A stretch of 64,000 nt of DNA, taken from Anarhynchus alexandrinus (lineage: Eukaryota > Chordata > Aves > Charadriiformes > Charadriidae). A program made the position numbers and the translations under genes. A model generated the notes under the pieces. That model saw nothing but the letters and a program-made list of their open reading frames with translations, ran no database searches and was not told the DNA's origin. Within the stretch, counting starts at the first letter, position 1, and each line of letters opens with the position of its first letter. This document shows positions 49,701 to 61,725 of the stretch, one piece after another. The stretch covers positions 2,889,557-2,953,556 of the forward strand of contig VUYV01000080.1 of the NCBI GenBank assembly GCA_008711295.1. The letters run 5' to 3'.

Positions 49701-52549
49701 TGCACAGTGAAGAAACTTGCCTGAACCCGTCTTTTGCCTTTTTTTTTCCCCTTGTTTGAACTGAAGCAGAGTTTCATCTGATTTAGGGCTAGTTCTGAAT
49801 ATGTTCTAATGGGACATAATCTTTTTAGAGTTCTTCCTTTAAGAAAAATGACTGGGTTCTCTGCTCACAAGGGGGTTTATCAGTGTCAAAGCTCAGCAAT
49901 ATGTCAGGGTAATTCTTAACACAGGTCTAAAAGATTACTGAAGAATGCACAGACACTTTTTTTTTTTGGTGCTAAGTCTGAAATAGAAGGGGGCTAAATC
50001 CCCGGTGGGTAGAAGTTATATAATTTGGTGATGCTATGCTGATTTATGCCTCTTGAGAGTTTGCCTGCAGCAGAAGCTGGAGGTGATGAGAAGAGATTGG
50101 ATGAGAGAAAGACCATCCAGGAAAAATTCATCAAATTTGTCATTCTTGAAAGGACCATCATAACATATGGTAAGGCATATCATTTACCTCAGGCTCGGAG
50201 GAAAGTGATTTCTGCTAGGAGAATATTAATTTTATTTCTTACAGGATCAGCTGACAGGGTAGGCTTTCTCCTGGCTGGTCTTCCCCTTCTGTTTTCTCTA
50301 AAGGGAAGGATGAAGCTTGGAAATGTCTTATCTGTAGCAGACAAGCAAGTTGGCGTTTTGCCATCATTTTCTGCTAGCAGAGAGGATAATGGTAATTATA
50401 TGTCAAAATTTAACATTTCTCTTCTTTGAAAGAGAACTTTTTAATGCAAAATATTTAGAAAAGTCAGATCTATTCTGAGGTGGATAAGAAGCTAGGATTA
50501 GTGAGCTGACAAATTTTTCTTAAGAAAAAGGAGTTTTTCTTCCTCTTCAGGGACAAGGGAGAGATGAAAAGGATCAAAAGAAAGAAAGGTATGAGGTGTG
50601 CATTATAACTTAGGCTGCAACTTCAGTGTTGTGTAATATTTGGGTGATACCCTGAGCAGCATCGCCTGCCCTGCTGTTCCTTCTGTGAAAAGGCAGTTGA
50701 TTTGCTAACGGCTTCCAGCATTTTTGATTAAATTGGTATTTCTTCATTCATCAGGTAAATAAGTTTATATTGTGCTGTACAACATGGAGTCCAAATTCCA
50801 TCATCACCTTTTGGAGGAGGGGAAAATGTTTTCCTATAATCAATTCTAGCATCCGCAGTGGTTGCAAGTTAAGCTGTTAAGTCAGCCATGTCCTTAGTCA
50901 GTTAATAAAAGGAGAGAGGTTTTCGGAGGCCATGGCATAAGTTACAGTGCTGTTGAGATGCTTAAAAAGGTGGAAAGCTTTGCTTTCTTTAAAGTCAGAA
51001 AAGCAAGGCATGGTCATTTTAAATATAACCTATTCACCTTCTAGACACACATTTAAAATTTATCATTTCAATCTGATTTTACAAATAATTTTCTAAATAC
51101 ATGATTTACATAAATATAATTTTGCTAAGAAAATAAATGTGTGATTGCAAAATTTGAGGGGATTTTTTACTCTTTGTTTTCTGTATTTTTCCAAGAACAA
51201 ATATATACACTTATATACACTGTAAGTATAGGATTGCTCCTCAGCAGTCTGAGGGAAAAGAGGTGTCTGCGTTCTCCTACATTACCTTCTGAGAAAGGGA
51301 ATGCCAGGCATTTTCAAGTTGTTTCTGAAGATAAACTACTGGATAGAAATCTTCCTTTCTTTTCATTGTTTAAACCTGTTCATTATACATTTATTCTAAT
51401 TTATTAGCAACATGTAGTGCAGTGATCTGGATTGTCAGGGACCGGCCTGAGATACGGGCTTGAGTTTTAGTGCCAGGATATAGCAACACTTACAATGGGG
51501 TGTTTGGAAAGGCAGGTTTTGATACAGATACATTAACTGTTAGACAGAATTGGAACCAAGCAGTTTGTTTGCAAATTTTGACTATGCAGCCGTGGTTCAG
51601 GTCTGCCTCTGCTGGTTTCCTGTTTTGTTTTATAAATGTTTAGAGTTTCCTTTAACCACAGTCATGATTATCCACAGATGAACTGATTAGACTTGCGTAA
51701 CGCCTGTTGAAATAATCACAAAAGGAGAGTGTTTGAAGTGTCTCATTTGAGAGAACAAAGTATGTCCATAAAATACAACAAGTTTTTACTGAGTTAATAA
51801 AGCTAACCTTATATGTTCTAAATGGCTTTCCTTTTTGCCTAGAGAAGGGTATGTACACTTTATAACCAAAAAAACCGCAATAATTTTATGGGAGAATTAA
51901 TTCAGAGATATATACGTAGGCTAGTGAAAGGTAATAGAAACAATCCTGTCATTAGGATTAAAGGGGAATGGGCTATCATTAATTACTTTTGAGCTTATTC
52001 CACTCAAGTACAAAGATATTTTTTAATCTGTGTTGATCTGAGGAATCAGCTGAAACTTAAGAACTGATGAATTATTTTGGTTAAGAGAAATTGCTGAGCT
52101 ATTTCTATTGTTAATACCACTCTGTGTATTGAGACAAAAGCTCAGTGTCTTCAGTACAGGAGAAACCAACTGTTATTGAGTCATTTTTGTTTGTTTACTA
52201 TTTTTTGATTCAGGTTTCTGAACTTATTTCCAGTCCGTGTTTAGTCCCAGGGCAATCTCCTGATTTTCCTTGGGTCCTGCTCTTGGTACCAGTTCTGCTG
52301 TACCTTGTGTTTTCTGCTTTTTCTTCACTTGTCTGCGTTTTCGTGATCATCTCTTGTAGAAATATAGAAGTGAAAGGCACACTCTTGGTCTGTGATTTCC
52401 TGCTCTTGCAGACCTTCAACCTCTGATAGTTAAAAAAACCCCAAAGATTAATGGCAACTTTGTATGTATTTGTGCTTGTTCCAAAATTGTTCTTTTACTT
52501 GAATACTTTTTCTCTTTTTCCTTGGCACTTCTATCTTGACACCTACACA
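46731..52549. other. putative intron 1, distal-middle part
   Basis: AT-rich DNA with poly-A at 47836-47848, TG/TA-rich DNA at 47750-47779, poly-T at 48042-48055 and a perfect hairpin at 49458-49485 (10-bp arms TATGTAGATG, 8-base loop). A splice-flanked open frame at 50071-50169 is discussed under findings. No exon is accepted. Confidence 0.45.
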
Positions 52550-53080
52550 GATCTTCCACCTAGTCTTTTGTTTGTTAAGCTAAACAAAGCAAATGTTTTC
52601 AGTTTCTTCTCAAAATTTCCCTGACCATTGTAGAAGCCTTTATATTGTGCAGTTTGGCTTCCTTTTTTTAGGCATGGATGATCAGAATCAAGAAAAATAA
52701 GATTTTAAGAGCTTCATGTTGTTGCATTAATGTTGATGTCTATGTACTAGAAATATCTTCCCTGATAATTTTACAGTTTCATTTCCATAGGGACATCATG
52801 TTGGTAGCTCATAATTACCATGACCAGTTTTGTCCCCACAGTTTCATCCACTGTAATTTTCAACTGCTGAGCTCTCAATTCTCAGCAGAAACTTAATATA
52901 AGTTCACATCTTTGCATTTTGCATTATTAAATTTTACCCCGATTTTATTCTTGTGGTTCTAAAGGTAATCCATATCTTCCTAGGGATGTTCCATTCCTTA
53001 TATATTAGCAGTGCTTTCCAATATCAGAATTTTTTTGAACAAAGCCAAACTGTGATTTTTGGTATCATTCATACTACTTG
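52550..53080 (-). mobile_element. ancient CR1/L3-like LINE relic, antisense
   Basis: Ordered blocks resemble the antisense of an ancient CR1/L3-type reverse-transcriptase ORF: 'tgttaagctaaacaaagcaa' (52570), the 'gcattattaaattttacccc' block (52921) and 'aaggtaatccatatcttcct' (52963) followed by 'ggatgttccattcctt'. Heavily diverged, no intact frame, ends uncertain. The younger CR1 begins about 60 bases downstream in the same orientation. Confidence 0.5.
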
Positions 53081-53138
53081 TGCTCTGGTTGTTAATAAAT
53101 ATATATAGTAAAATTGATTGCCCAAAATGTTGCTGAGG

Positions 53139-54095
53139 AATATAGAATCATAGAATGGTTTAGGTTGGAAGGGACCTTAAAGATCATCTAGTTCTAACCC
53201 CCTGCCATGGGCAGGGACACCTCCCACTAGACCAGGTTGCTCAAAGCCCCATCCAGCCTGTTCTTTGAACACTTGCAGGGATGGGGCATCCACAGTTTCC
53301 CTGGGCAACCTGTTCCAGTGCCTCACCACCCTCAGAGTGAAAAATGTCTTCCTGATTAGATAATATATATCTCCCCTCTTCCAGTTTGAAGCCATTACCC
53401 CTCATCCTATCACTACATGCCTTTGTAAAAAGTCCCTCTTCAGCTTTCTTGTAGGCACTTAAGTACTGGAAGGCTGCTATAAGATCTCCCCGGCACCTTC
53501 TCTTCTCCAGGCTGAACAACCCCAACTCTCTCAGCCTGTCCTCATAGGAGGGGTGGCCCTCCTCTGGACCCTCTCCAACAGGTCCATGTCCTCTTGTGCT
53601 GAGGACTCCAGATCTGGATGCAGTACTCCAGGTAGGGCCTCGCGAGCCCTGAGTAGAGGGGTAGAATCACCTCCCTTGACCTGCTGGCCACGCTTCTTTC
53701 AATGCAGCCCAGGATGCGGCTGACTTTCTGAGCTGCAGGCGCACATTGCGGGCTCATGTTGAGCTTCTCATCAACCAGCACCCCTAAGTCGTTCACCTCA
53801 GGGCTGCTCTCAATCCATTCTCTGCCCAGCCAGTATTTGTGCTTGGGATTGCCCCGGCCCACGTGCAGGACCTTGCCCTTGGCCTTGTTGAACTTCATGA
53901 GGTTGGCTTGGGCCCACCTCTCCAGCCTGTCCAGGTCCCTCTGGATGGCATCCCTTCCCTCCAGCGTGTTGACCGCACCACACCACACCACACCACCAAA
54001 CTTGCTGATGGCACACTCACTCCCACTGTCCATGTTGCCAACAAAGATGTTAAACAGCACTGGTCCCAGTACTGACCCCTGAGGAGCACTGCTCA
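53139..54095 (-). mobile_element. 5'-truncated CR1 LINE, antisense, best preserved copy
   Basis: Read on the minus strand, this begins inside the reverse-transcriptase ORF at the PQGSVLGPVLFNIF motif (near 54085) and runs through the thumb-side blocks RDLDRLERWAQANLMKFNKAK, DLGVLVDEKLNMS and SREVILPLYSGLARPYLEYC. It then continues in two further frames (GLFSLEKRRCRGDLI at about 53525, then VVRHWNRLPRETVDAPSLQVF at about 53330) to the CR1 3' UTR and the terminal ATTCTATGATTCTAT repeat at 53139-53156. Two frameshifts split the frame. The FADD catalytic box that should follow SKF is gone, replaced by a GGVVWCG stretch from a small GTGGT expansion (about 53978-54000). The element is therefore dead as well as lacking its 5' half. 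It is the least diverged repeat in the window. Confidence 0.95.
53974..53998. repeat. (CACAC/CACCA) micro-expansion inside the CR1
   Basis: About four tandem copies of a five-base ACCAC unit sit exactly where the reverse-transcriptase FADD codons should be. The expansion explains the loss of the catalytic aspartates on the minus strand. Confidence 0.75.
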
Positions 54096-57000
54096 TATAT
54101 GTTAGTATTGTTCTTCCAGCTATTTTGGTACAGCACTACATCATCTCACCTTACTGTACAATCTGCAATACCTTTCGCTGATCGCAAATGTTCTCTGTCA
54201 TGATCATTAGTACTAGCAAACATGACTTAAATTTAATTTAAATAGTTGAGTAACAGAGCTGGTGGTGTTTGCTCATGCACTGCTTAGGTCGGGTCTTTTT
54301 GATATGAAGCTGATTTGTGATAGATTCAAAATGACCATTATTTCACCTTGCATAATTCACAGGAACTCTGAATTTGCTTTTTTTTCTTTTTTAATTATTC
54401 TTTCTTTTTTCCTGTGAAGAAAAATGAAATAGAAGCAAACTGTATTTGTGAGTAATGCTTTTGTATGGTATAAAGTGATACCTGTTGATGTTCTAAATGA
54501 GTTACCAGATTTTTGCTTTGACATCTCTCAGAATAAATATCCATACTTTATAAAATGGTACTGTATGTATACCCTTTCTCTGTTTTTAACATTGCTAATT
54601 AAATGTTAAGATTTTCACTTTTGCAAAATAGTAATTGTATTGCCATGAGGAAAAACATGGAATAACTTCTGGGAAAAAGATTCCACTTGCTGGAATAATA
54701 TACAGTGTTTCTTCATGCATATTTCTGAGTGCATTTATAATTTGTACTGAGATCTTAACCTAAGTCAGGAAAATAGTATTCTATCTGGTCTTTTGTTAGC
54801 TCTTGAATTCTTCAAATGTCCAGCTGGGGGAGAGATTATGTACTCGTTGTGAGCAGAAACTCTTAATTGATGTTTCTGACATCTGTGGTTATAGCTCTTA
54901 GCTTTGTGTTTTCACATTTTTAGTGGCAATCATCGTGTAATACAAGATTTGCACAGAGAGAGCCTACTTAATATTTATGAAAGTTGGCTTGGCACCGTAC
55001 GTTTTTTATTTGGTCACTTCTTACCACCTTGCTGGCCTCTGTATACTAGCTAGGTGGCTTGTGGGGACTTGGAAGTGGTTGCCGGCAACTCACAGGTGCA
55101 AGGTTGATCTCCCTCATGTTAGTTGTAAGTAGCTACTGATCAGAATATAGTATTGCAGAACTCAGTGTTTGCTTAGGAGCAAATAACTTAAAAAAAAAAT
55201 ACAGGATTACTAAATATTAAGTTACCTTTGGAAATAAAAATATTACCTTGGGAGATATTCCCATTTCATACTGATGTGGGAAAAGCTATTTTCCTCTTTT
55301 TACTGCTGAATGACTCTTATCTATTTTTTTGAAGGGCCTTTTGCTGCCTTGTGTGTATGTATTTATATCCTGTGCACATAGATTTAGTAGTATTTTCTTG
55401 GTTGAAAGTGAATTTATGAGTTACTCTGGAAAAACTTTAAAAGTAGCAGCTTTCAAGAACATTCACAATGTTCAAAGTGGCACCCTGACTGCCCGCTGGC
55501 ATCAGCAGTAAAAAGACAGTGTCAGATTGTTGGGTCTCAAGATTAACTCTCTTGGAGAATATAGAAAGCAGTGTCAAGTCTGGCCTGATCTGGTTCCCTA
55601 CTGCACTTTAAAGCCTCCTAAGGCTTCACTGACTAGCCTCTGCTGGGCTACTGAACATGTCACCGGACACCCTGTACGAATGTGTGGCTAACCGTGAGTT
55701 CCCTTTCCCTGTAGATGAAGCATCCTTATGTTGAGGCAGTTGCACGCTGTATAAAATCAATCAGTTATAAATTGATATCACACAGTTTCTGTCTGTAAAG
55801 GGAAATACATGGTATGCATGGATGAGACCAGTTTGCTATTGTCAGTGCCATCATGTGAATGACTATAAGCCAAACTTGATTACTCAAAACAGCAGTTACT
55901 ACAACTGTATAATAATAATGTTAAACTAACAGAATAGGATCTGGGCGAATTAATTTAGAACCGTTTACTTGTAGTTTCAGCTTCTGCTTATACTTCAAAG
56001 TAAAGAAGGACATCCAAATTAATTTGAATAACATGCAAGCTGTAGTTAAATTAGGGAAGATATTTTCCTTCAAGCTTTATTAGTCTGTAAAATTCAACCG
56101 GTAGCAATGTATTTCAGTATGTGATGAGGGGATGTTCCTGTGTGTTTAAGGATATGGACTCAGTGCCTTGATAGGACTTTCTCACTGTGTGAACATGAGT
56201 AATTTTTCTGTGGGTCTAGAATTCGGAGGGATTATTAAATGATAACTTTTTCCAGTTTGTTGGTGGCACTGTTTCATCTTAGTTCTGCGAAGCGATTTTT
56301 TTTTTTTGCTTGCGTTAAGTTTGTTGCCATTATGATAGCAATAATAAATATAAATAGTGATTTATAATAATCAATTTCACTTGCATCAAGTGTGTGTTTT
56401 AATAAAAAGTCCGGCTATTACTTTGTACTCATAATAATTTAAAAATTACTAAGGAGGATACTGTACATTTGTTAGCTTGAAAGGTCTCTCATATCTGAAA
56501 AAACCCATGCATGATTGTTTTGTTTGATATCAAAACACATTTTTGCTGTCATAATACTGGCACATTTTCAAGGCATGCTGTTTTCTGGCTGCTAGCAGGG
56601 AGTAATGGAAACAATGCAGTGATCATGCAATTTATTGAAAATAAACACTAAAAAGACTTAGGGAAGCAATGTTTTTAATTTAATAGGGACTGGGATTCAT
56701 AAGGTTGCATAAAATAGCTGTTTCTGTACCACGGGTATTTAAATGCCTTGCTGCCTATGAATTGTTTATAATTTCTTTCTGGTAATTTTCCTTTGGATCA
56801 GATTGTGATGCTTCTTCTGAATGGTGATAGTGCTTGTTGAGGAGTGGTCATGCACGCAAAATTTGATAACCTCGATATGTCACTTCATCTGCCGTTTTTC
56901 TTTTGTTAATGCAAAGCTGGTTGCATAATATCTAATTTCTCCTTTAGCTGACCACAGATGAAAACAAAATCTATAATGGCAGCGCTAGGTTTTATAAAAA

Positions 57001-60000
57001 ACGCGAGTGAGGAATTGAAGGATGTGGCTTGTTCTGTTTGGATGATGCAGGATTGCTTTAAGCAGTAAGCTTACTGTTTTCAGATGGCATTAGCAGCATC
57101 AGTGATATAGCTGTGTCAGCCTCCTTGACTACTGGATGTCTGTAATCGCACGGAGGGAACTATATTTAAGATCTGATATCTTGAGGGTAATGACTCCAGC
57201 AGTTACTGATGGACAGAATGGCTGTTAATGCTTTCTTCACTAGCCCAGAAGATTTTGAGAGATAGATGGGTCTGTGATGCACTTCTGTAAGGCAGGAAAT
57301 GCAATTTTTGGGGGTCTCTGGAAATAGAAAGGTCATGCAGCTTGGAACCGGTGAGACATTACAGTCTCTAAGTCATCAGGTATGACCTCATAGTTTATAC
57401 TAATATTTCTAACACAAGGGTTTGTTTTACAGTTTTAGGTCGTTTACAATCTCTTTGTCTGTGTAATTGCTTCATGTTGGATTTGCTACAGGATTTATAG
57501 GGTAGACTGTTTACATAAGCAGAACAATGTATATCTTGGAAATCTAATGTGTTGTTGATTGCTATTCGAACAATGTAAGGTTATTCCATATTTTCAACCT
57601 GTTTTTATTGTGAATGTGATTTCTTTTAGCTAATTCATGGCCAAAGGTTATACCTTTGCTGTGAAGTAAAATGACAAGATTGTATTGCATTTTTATTTTG
57701 CTTTATCTTTACATGGCACACAAAGCTATTGTGTGAATATGTGTTTGTTGTATGAAATGCAGTATAAGGCAGCTGTTTACCTACAGTGGCAGGTTATTTA
57801 AAACAACGTACCACATTGTGTAACAGGACTGAGCTATTCTGCAGGCACAGATCTTGCTTCATTTTGCAGTAGTAGATTTTTTTTTTTTTTTTGCTTCATT
57901 TCAAATTAGTTTTAAAAATAGCTCACTGAACATAACAGTGAAAGTTTGGCAAGATAACTCTCCCCTTTTTAATTATTACACTCAGTGACACATATTAATA
58001 CTAATGGGTTGTAAAAGAGAAGATTAATAACTTAAATATTTAGAGTGTTGTTTAAAACCAAATTGATTTTACTGAAGCATGTCTCATCCTTTTTGTTTTT
58101 AACTGTTGCCAACTTTATTGCAAAGCTCATACTTTTGTATCTGTATTTGTACTATGGTGATGGATAGGAAAGTCGGAGTACATAAAAGAAAAAAGTATAT
58201 GGGTATTTCACATAGGAAGATAGTGGCCTAATTTCATGTATGGAATTGGAGATATTATTATCACTTTAGATGTTATAAATGCTAGATAATAGCTATTGTT
58301 TCCCTTGAATAGAGTGTAAAGCAATTATATTTGAAATTGTAAGAGAAGTTTATTTTCAAAAATGATATTCAGCTCCATCTTAAGAAATCCTAGATGTATT
58401 TGCAGAACATTTCCATGGCAACGTGTTTGGCCATGTGTTTTAAAAGCTCAGCTGAAGCCTGAAAGTGGTGTGCAATTTTTCTGTCTCTTGCTTTACCCTT
58501 GTGAAACAACAATTTTCACATATAATTGGACTGCAGATTGGCAGGGGTGAGCAGTATTTCCTGACCCCAAAGCGCAGGATTAAGTGATCGAGATTTAAAA
58601 ATATTTTTGTATTTCCACCTAGAAATGTAAACATGTAAAACATGGAATTGATTTTGCATTTAGAACTGTATTCTGGTTTCACCCCCATTTAATAACATTT
58701 TGTTGGAAATGTATGTGTGTGGGAGACCACAGAAGACCAAACTTAAGAATGTGCAGCAAATTGCTTTAGTGAAAATGGCTGTCTTTTCATTTTTAATTAA
58801 AAACATATTTGTAAAAAATGTTTTATTACTTTTACTGGCCATAATTTATAGTTTCCCAGTCTACTTATCCAGCTTACGTTCTTATTAATAATAGTGAAAG
58901 ACTGCCCTGCTCTTAAGCTTGATTAGGTTTGGAATGATTTAACTATACCTTTCACTTGCTACAAGATCTTTTTAATCTGTTAGAATTTATTTTCAGTATT
59001 TTAATGTATTAGTCACAATGAGTACATTCTGTTTCTTGGCATTGGAATGAAATTCCTGAAAGTATTGGTTTCATGGTATTTTGGTGCTTTGCAGGGTATT
59101 TATGGACTTTTTAAAAGGACCAACCCTCCCCTCAGCTTCTTTGTTTTCCTGATTTGAGTATAATTTAAAATCTTGACTTACCTGTATTTTGAAGTTGTTC
59201 CTGAACTCTCCTTTGCTCATTTAAAATAATTAGATCTGCATGAAATTTTGCATAACTGGAAGCTGTAGCAGTATGCCATGTGCTTATCCTGGACTCTGTT
59301 TCATCACTTGTATTAATTCTGCAAACTGCATTCTGTGGATGTTTTTGAAATGTAACATTGATGATAGTCTACAAATACTGCAGTAGACATCCATTGTGGC
59401 CTGTTTAGGATAGAAACTGTATCTACAGAGGAAAATAAATTGATGAATGCTTGCTTGAGGAAGTGTATGTTAAGGTCATTCCATTTTGAAACAGTGGTAT
59501 TACTGACTATAGCAAGTGAGTTTGAATATCTTTTTTCACTGAAAGGACTTGGTAGTCCCATTATAGGTCCTTTTTCATTTGGAGGGACTAGAGAATAATA
59601 CCCCAAAGGAATGGAGGTGAAGTTCTTTTGTAAGAGAAGAAATTGCAGCAAGGTAGAGAGACACACATGAGAGCAGGGACTGAAGTGACCTGAAAACTTA
59701 AAACTACAAAGTATTTTGCTTGTTTGATACCCCCTGCCACCCAAAAAAAGAAAGGTTTAAAATATACTTGCTGATATTTGGACGTATTGTACAAATTTGG
59801 AGTAACTGAATCCTGTGGCAGTGTGTTGGTATCAACTTAACAAGAAAGGGGGTTTTATGCCTTCTTTAAAACTATACCATCCATCTTCAAACCAAGTTGA
59901 TTGCAACTGTCAGTTTTTGAAGAATGCTGTGTAAAGAAGCATCTCTCTCACTTAAAAAAATTCTTTCCCCTTGACTGTGCATAACGAATACACATCTGTG

Positions 60001-60908
60001 AGTATGTTTCCCTATCTTTAAACATTCCTATTTGCAGAACTTGATGATAAAGATCTTATAAAGAAACAAAACTCTGTATGGATGTTTTAGGAACAGTGTT
60101 AAGTAACACATTGGGCAAGAAACCCAATATTTATGTCATTTACCAATTCTAAACATGAATGTTCACACTCATGCACATACTTAGTTGTGTATTACTGTGT
60201 TTTACTTATTACTGATTGCTGTTCTGATTCTACACTACGAACTTTCTTTGTATGTTACAGTGCCAGTTTTTAAGGAAATGGCATCCTTGGGACAAATAGG
60301 AGATCGTGGCCAAACATTCACAAATGGCAATACAACATTAGAAGCAAAAAGTACTTTCAGAGTGAGTTGAAGGAATTCAAGTCCTTTTGTCCTACATTAG
60401 TCTCCCTCCCAAGAGGTGATCCTATTCTCTGGTCGGATTCTCTTCTTTTAGTACTTTAATTCATATACCAAGTCATCGGGCCTAATAACCTGAATTAGGG
60501 AAGGCTTAGTATAAGCATGTCAGAAAGGTCTAAAAGATAAAGTAACATAGCATAAAAATATAACAGCCAGCTGCAGGGTCACAAAATATATAGCTAAATG
60601 ACTAGTGTTCCAAGAGCACTCTATTCCACTTAGTGGAATATCACCACGTGATCGTTAAAACTATTTGAAGGAGTTTTGTAGGGATGCAATATGAAAATAC
60701 GAATAAATCACAACAATAATGCCACAGTAATCAGTTAGAAAAATTTAAAATAGAGTCATAGTTGGTCCCAACCAATTCCCGTAGAAGTGGGACCACCTAA
60801 GAGGGGAGTAGTAAGGAATGTGACTATATTAATGCAGTAAAGGAGAATGGTTATGCATTACTTAAAATGGCATTTTGGAGAGAAGAAGCAATCCCAACTA
60901 TGGTTCAT
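54096..60908. other. putative intron 1, distal part
   Basis: AT-rich sequence. A 14-bp perfect palindrome, CAGTAAGCTTACTG, lies at 57063-57076 within a less random-looking stretch (about 56880-57170). Poly-T occurs near 57877-57891. A compact palindrome cluster with a CACGTG E-box lies at 60622-60650, and a splice-flanked open frame at 60261-60361 is discussed under findings. No exon is accepted. Confidence 0.45.
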
Positions 60909-60938
60909 TCTCTCTCTCTCTCTCCTCCTCTCTCTCTC
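60909..60938. repeat. (TC)n microsatellite
   Basis: About fifteen TC dinucleotides interrupted by a short CTCCTCC segment. Confidence 0.9.
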
Positions 60939-61407
60939 ATTATGAGCCTCATAAATGATATGACTTGTTCATATTGGTTTTTGTTTCCTTGCAAGGCTAT
61001 ATTTATTTTGCCTCACTTAAGTTTTCAATCAAAGTTTTCAATAAAAAAAAACACATTAGTGCTGTTACACTGCTGTGATCGGGGTCTTTGGTCTCATGGT
61101 AACTTCTTTCAGCAGAAGCTAAGTATAAGTAGAAGCTGATCCATAAGTCTGGTAAATTCCAATAGATTGCTTAGTTAGCAAAATCAATATGAACTGTGGA
61201 GTAAGCTACATAATGCTTTCCATTGTGCCATACAGATTTCAGTGTGACCCTAAAAGGGAGAACATCGCTTTCCTGAACCATTTAAAAAATGTAAATACCA
61301 GTAAGAGATTACAAGATGTGACTGGTGGTAAGGTGGAGAAATACTGCTATTCCTGTTTTATTAAGGGCATCAAGTTTTTTCTTATGTTTAAGTGATACTT
61401 CTCATAC

Positions 61408-61725
61408 TTTAATTTGTGCCCATTTCTTCTTGCCCTGTCACCACTGAGAAGAGTCTGGCTAAGCCTTTGCTACTTCCCCCCAATCAGGTATTTGTACTCC
61501 CTGATAAGACCCCTCTGAGTCTTCTCTTCTCCAGGCTGAAATAGTCCCAGTGCTCTCAGCCTCTCCTTCTGTGACCTTTGTGGCCCTTTACTGGACTTAC
61601 TCCAGTGTGTCCATGTCTCTCTTGTAAGAAGGGAGCCCAGAACTGGACAGAGCGCTCTGGTCTCTAGCTCAGCCCTGAGCTCTCAACAGGGCTGAGTAGA
61701 AGGGCAGAATTGCATTATCTGGGAA
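61408..61725 (-). mobile_element. CR1 LINE fragment, antisense
   Basis: On the minus strand this covers the end of the CR1 reverse-transcriptase ORF. 'cttctcttctccaggctgaa' (61520), 'gtgctctcagcctctccttc' (61551) and 'gtggccctttactggac' (61581) are typical antisense CR1 blocks, and 'gctgagtagaagggcagaat' (61691) marks the other end. Neither the 3' UTR with its terminal repeat nor the catalytic region is present, and a small tandem duplication (AGCCCTGAGCTCTCAACAGG, from 61672) disturbs the right part. It is more diverged than the 53-kb copy and non-functional. Confidence 0.88.

Noticed and set aside
53542..54096. Host gene encoding a reverse transcriptase
   Set aside because: This is a CR1 LINE fragment with frameshifts, a lost catalytic box, 5' truncation and the CR1 3' terminal repeat.
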